DNA from: JAZUCL01 sp045639125
GTDB taxonomy: Bacteria > Bacillota > Clostridia > Oscillospirales > QAMX01
NCBI GenBank assembly: GCA_045639125.1
Contig: JAZUCL010000015.1
Coordinates: forward strand, 29,676-93,675
Reading direction: 5' to 3'
DNA length: 64,000 nucleotides
The notes below the pieces were generated by a model. That model made no database searches. It saw nothing but the letters and a program-made list of their open reading frames with translations, and was not told the DNA's origin. Within the stretch, counting starts at the first letter, position 1, and every line of letters starts with the position of its first letter. The position numbers were made by a program, and so were the translations under genes. Positions 62,448 through 64,000 of the stretch are shown here, in pieces.

Positions 62448-63065
62448 ATGAAAATCTCTACACGCAAATTGGTACAACTGGCACTACTTACAGGTATTGA
62501 ACTGATTTTTGCATTTACTGTGCTTGGTTCAATTCCAATAGGCCCGATTGTCGCAACTCTCGCACACATTCCGGTTGTTATCGCCGCAATCTATCTTGGA
62601 TACGGAGCAGGTATCTATATGGGTGCACTATTTGGACTGTGCAGTTTTATTGTTAACAGTTTCTATATGCCCACATTGACATCTTTCGTATTCACCCCAA
62701 TTTACTCTATAGGTGAGTTTGGCGGTAATTTTCTAAGTCTTGTAATATGTTTTGTTCCACGTATTCTGCTTGGTGTATCTGCAACTTACGTGTATCGCCT
62801 TGTTTCAAAGTTTGATAAGAAGGTCTACATCGCCGCAGGTGTAAGTGGTGTTGTAAGTTCACTGCTCCACACAGTTTTGGTACTTGGTGGTATTTACCTT
62901 TTCTTTGGTGATGCATACGCTACCGCAATTGGAGTGGCTTACGAGTTGCTCTTTGGTATGATTATGGCAGTTGTCGGCACTAACGGAATACCTGAGGCGT
63001 TAATTGCCGCAGTTGTGGCCGTTGCATTGGCAAAGCCAATGAAGTCAATTTCAAAACAGATATAA
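62448..63065 (+). CDS. ECF transporter S component, pantothenate-type (PanT-like)
   Basis: A 205-residue protein with six membrane helices, the fold of substrate-binding S components of ECF transporters. The N-terminal ISTRKLVQLALLTGIELI pattern with small residues (ALLTG) is the family's ATPase-module contact. It lies 84 bases after coaX, so pantothenate is the likely vitamin, an inference from context. GCAAGGAGG precedes the ATG. The shared EcfA/EcfT subunits are elsewhere. Confidence 0.8.
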   Translation: MKISTRKLVQLALLTGIELIFAFTVLGSIPIGPIVATLAHIPVVIAAIYLGYGAGIYMGALFGLCSFIVNSFYMPTLTSFVFTPIYSIGEFGGNFLSLVICFVPRILLGVSATYVYRLVSKFDKKVYIAAGVSGVVSSLLHTVLVLGGIYLFFGDAYATAIGVAYELLFGMIMAVVGTNGIPEALIAAVVAVALAKPMKSISKQI

Positions 63066-63096
63066 ATAAATTTTCAGATCAACAGAAAATCTGATA

Positions 63097-63236
63097 TGTA
63101 CCCCAAAGTTTAGACAGAATTAAATATTAAATTATTAAGAATGAGTTCGGTATTGTACCGGACTCATTACTTTTAGTTTCAAGGAAATTCTTTCGTTATT
63201 GTAGTAATTAGTATATTTCTTCGATTATCCGTACTT
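63097..63236 (-). pseudogene. 3' remnant of an IS3-family transposase and its terminal repeat
   Basis: On the minus strand, codons ending at 63135 encode NYYNNERISLKLK then MSPVQYRTHS and a stop, the C-terminus of an IS3/IS150-type transposase. An extra A in the preceding GAAGAAATATAC breaks the frame from RIIEE, so it is decayed. The flank TGTACCCCAAAGTTTAGACA (63097-63116) resembles an IS3-family terminal repeat. The rest of the element is missing, perhaps removed when the IS200-type element inserted. Confidence 0.65.
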
Positions 63237-63267
63237 TTTCTGTTTTTTTCTTTTTTTTCCGTCATAA

Positions 63268-63286
63268 CCACCGGCCGTGCCGGTGG
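63268..63286. repeat. Hairpin at the right end of the IS200-type element
   Basis: CCACCGGC (63268-63275) and GCCGGTGG (63279-63286) pair around CGT. IS200/IS605 elements carry such subterminal hairpins, recognised by TnpA. It resembles the hairpin at 63969-63987. Confidence 0.6.
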
Positions 63287-63318
63287 CTTGCACTGCCCCC
63301 TTAGGGCAATATGCTGGC

Positions 63319-63334
63319 CGAGCCTATAGGCTCG
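63319..63334. repeat. Perfect 16-bp palindrome downstream of tnpA
   Basis: CGAGCCTATAGGCTCG at 63319-63334, part of a dense run of hairpins between the IS3 remnant and tnpA. Another hairpin, TGCCC/GGGCA, is just upstream. Confidence 0.6.
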
Positions 63335-63371
63335 TCGAAAGGTCTGCCAACCGCAACCATTTCACCAACTT

Positions 63372-63392
63372 GCCCCTAAAGGGGCTTTTTTA
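63372..63392 (+). terminator. Plus-strand terminator hairpin at the tnpA 3' end
   Basis: GCCCC (63372-63376) pairs with GGGGC (63381-63385), followed by a T run that overlaps the tnpA stop on the other strand. It could stop plus-strand reading into tnpA antisense. Confidence 0.6.
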
Positions 63393-63866
63393 TTTGCTCC
63401 CTTCTACTGGCTCACCCGTAAACGGGTCTATATATTCCTTCATGCTCATTTGGTCGTAAGATATATCTTCTTGCAGTTGATTTCGTATATACTGTTCTAT
63501 TGCCTTTTTGTTCCTTCCTACTGTATCAACATAATATCCTCTACACCAAAAATGTCTGTTCCCATATTTATACTTCATATTTGCATACTTCTCAAATATC
63601 ATCAATGAACTTTTCCCTTTTAAATATCCCATAATTTGTGATACACTATACTTGGGTGGTATACTTACTAACATATGAATATGGTCTTTACATGCTTCTG
63701 CTTCCAATATTTCTACTTGCTTATATTCACATAGTTTTCTTAACATTATTCCTATATCCTTCTTAATCTTTCCATATATCACTTGCCTGCGATATTTCGG
63801 TGCAAATACTATGTGATACTTGCAATTCCACCTTGTGTGTGATAAACTTTCTGTGTCAAGTTTCAT
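63390..63866 (-). CDS. tnpA: IS200-type Y1 HUH transposase TnpA
   Basis: A 158-residue transposase, full length for the IS200/IS605 TnpA family. The HUH metal-binding motif is HIH at 62-64 (DHIHMLV) and the nucleophile is probably the Tyr in QYIRNQ (Y126). It cuts and joins single-stranded DNA at hairpin ends. The ATG at 63866 has AGGAGG upstream. No tnpB accompanies it within the window, so it is IS200-like. It may be functional: no frameshift or missing key residue is seen. Confidence 0.93.
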   Translation of the reverse strand: MKLDTESLSHTRWNCKYHIVFAPKYRRQVIYGKIKKDIGIMLRKLCEYKQVEILEAEACKDHIHMLVSIPPKYSVSQIMGYLKGKSSLMIFEKYANMKYKYGNRHFWCRGYYVDTVGRNKKAIEQYIRNQLQEDISYDQMSMKEYIDPFTGEPVEGSK

Positions 63867-63968
63867 TACTTGATTCCTCCTTCGAATAATTTCGGCGGTT
63901 GGCTAGACCTGCCTCAATTATATCAAAGGAGGATATTTTTTGCCACGCATAGCTAAAGCTTTTTCGTA

Positions 63969-63987
63969 CCACCAGCACTGCTGGTGG
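63969..63987. repeat. Hairpin at the left end of the IS200-type element
   Basis: CCACCAGC (63969-63976) and GCTGGTGG (63980-63987) pair around ACT, on the 5' side of tnpA. The CCACC/GGTGG ends match the hairpin at 63268-63286, as expected for the two element ends. Confidence 0.65.
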
Positions 63988-64000
63988 TTTTCGTATACAA

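Noticed and set aside
1..64000. CRISPR array, prophage or tRNA/rRNA genes
   Set aside because: No regularly spaced direct repeats, phage structural genes or cloverleaf-type sequences were noticed on either strand; a covariance-model scan would be needed to exclude tRNA fully.
63390..64000. A tnpB/guide-RNA (IS605-type) system
   Set aside because: No tnpB coding sequence is in the window; only a TnpA of the IS200 kind is visible, and the window ends just beyond the left hairpin.

Overview
The window is a gene-dense, AT-rich chromosome segment from an endospore-forming Firmicute, most probably a Clostridia member of the Oscillospiraceae/Ruminococcus type. The evidence is the spoIIIA operon, sipL-spoIVA, spoIIGA-sigE-sigG, a SleB-type cell wall hydrolase, AGGAGG ribosome sites with many TTG/GTG starts, and lysine/diaminopimelate genes of the dehydrogenase pathway. 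The family-level placement is inference. Almost everything is core genome. The only clear mobile DNA is at the right edge. I saw no rRNA, tRNA, CRISPR array or prophage.

Layout. 1-4350: spoIIIAA (5' end outside the window) to spoIIIAH, the mother-cell half of the feeding-tube complex. 4611-6703: cdaA-cdaR, cyclic di-AMP synthesis, behind tandem promoters and without the usual glmM. 6744-8769: an uncharacterised three-gene module of a Cys-containing DUF5685 protein, a J-domain/TPR protein with a poly-cysteine tail, and a membrane protein. 8807-21500: a long housekeeping run, yicC-remA-gmk-rpoZ, then priA-def-fmt-rsmB-rlmN-prpC-prkC-rsgA-thiN. 21566-24840: a 46-residue membrane protein, then sipL and spoIVA, which build the spore coat base. 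25076-34146: a DUF2461 gene, nagB, then hprK-glucokinase-murB-whiA-dnaE.

34289-37060 (minus strand): lysA, a cupin, an acidic zinc-ribbon protein and efp. 37313-45878: alanine/glycine symporter, a two-component pair followed by an HtrA protease, a MecA-like adaptor, tadA, an MFS carrier and a YihY membrane protein. 45925-48583 (minus): a SpoVB-like flippase and ddh. 48769-52298: dus, an ECF sigma/anti-sigma pair and a cysteine-synthase-like enzyme. 52417-56215 (minus): spoIIGA-sigE, dinB and sigG, the central mother-cell/forespore sigma module with an SOS polymerase inserted in it. 56438-62363: upp, GtrA/GtrB-type genes, a SleB hydrolase, an M23-NodB fusion and coaX. 62448-63065: an ECF S component. 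63097-64000: a broken IS3-family tail and an IS200-type tnpA.

The most informative non-coding signals are these. A spoIIG promoter has a 22-bp spacer, a Spo0A-box-like -35 and a perfect inverted repeat over the -10. A LexA box sits in the dinB leader. A sigma-F-type promoter precedes sigG. A terminator hairpin before the M23-NodB gene appears to hold that gene's ribosome site and start codon. Convergent gene pairs are separated by long perfect bidirectional terminators. The best candidates for undescribed biology are the DUF5685/J-protein module, the MecA-like adaptor next to tadA, and the M23-NodB fusion enzyme.
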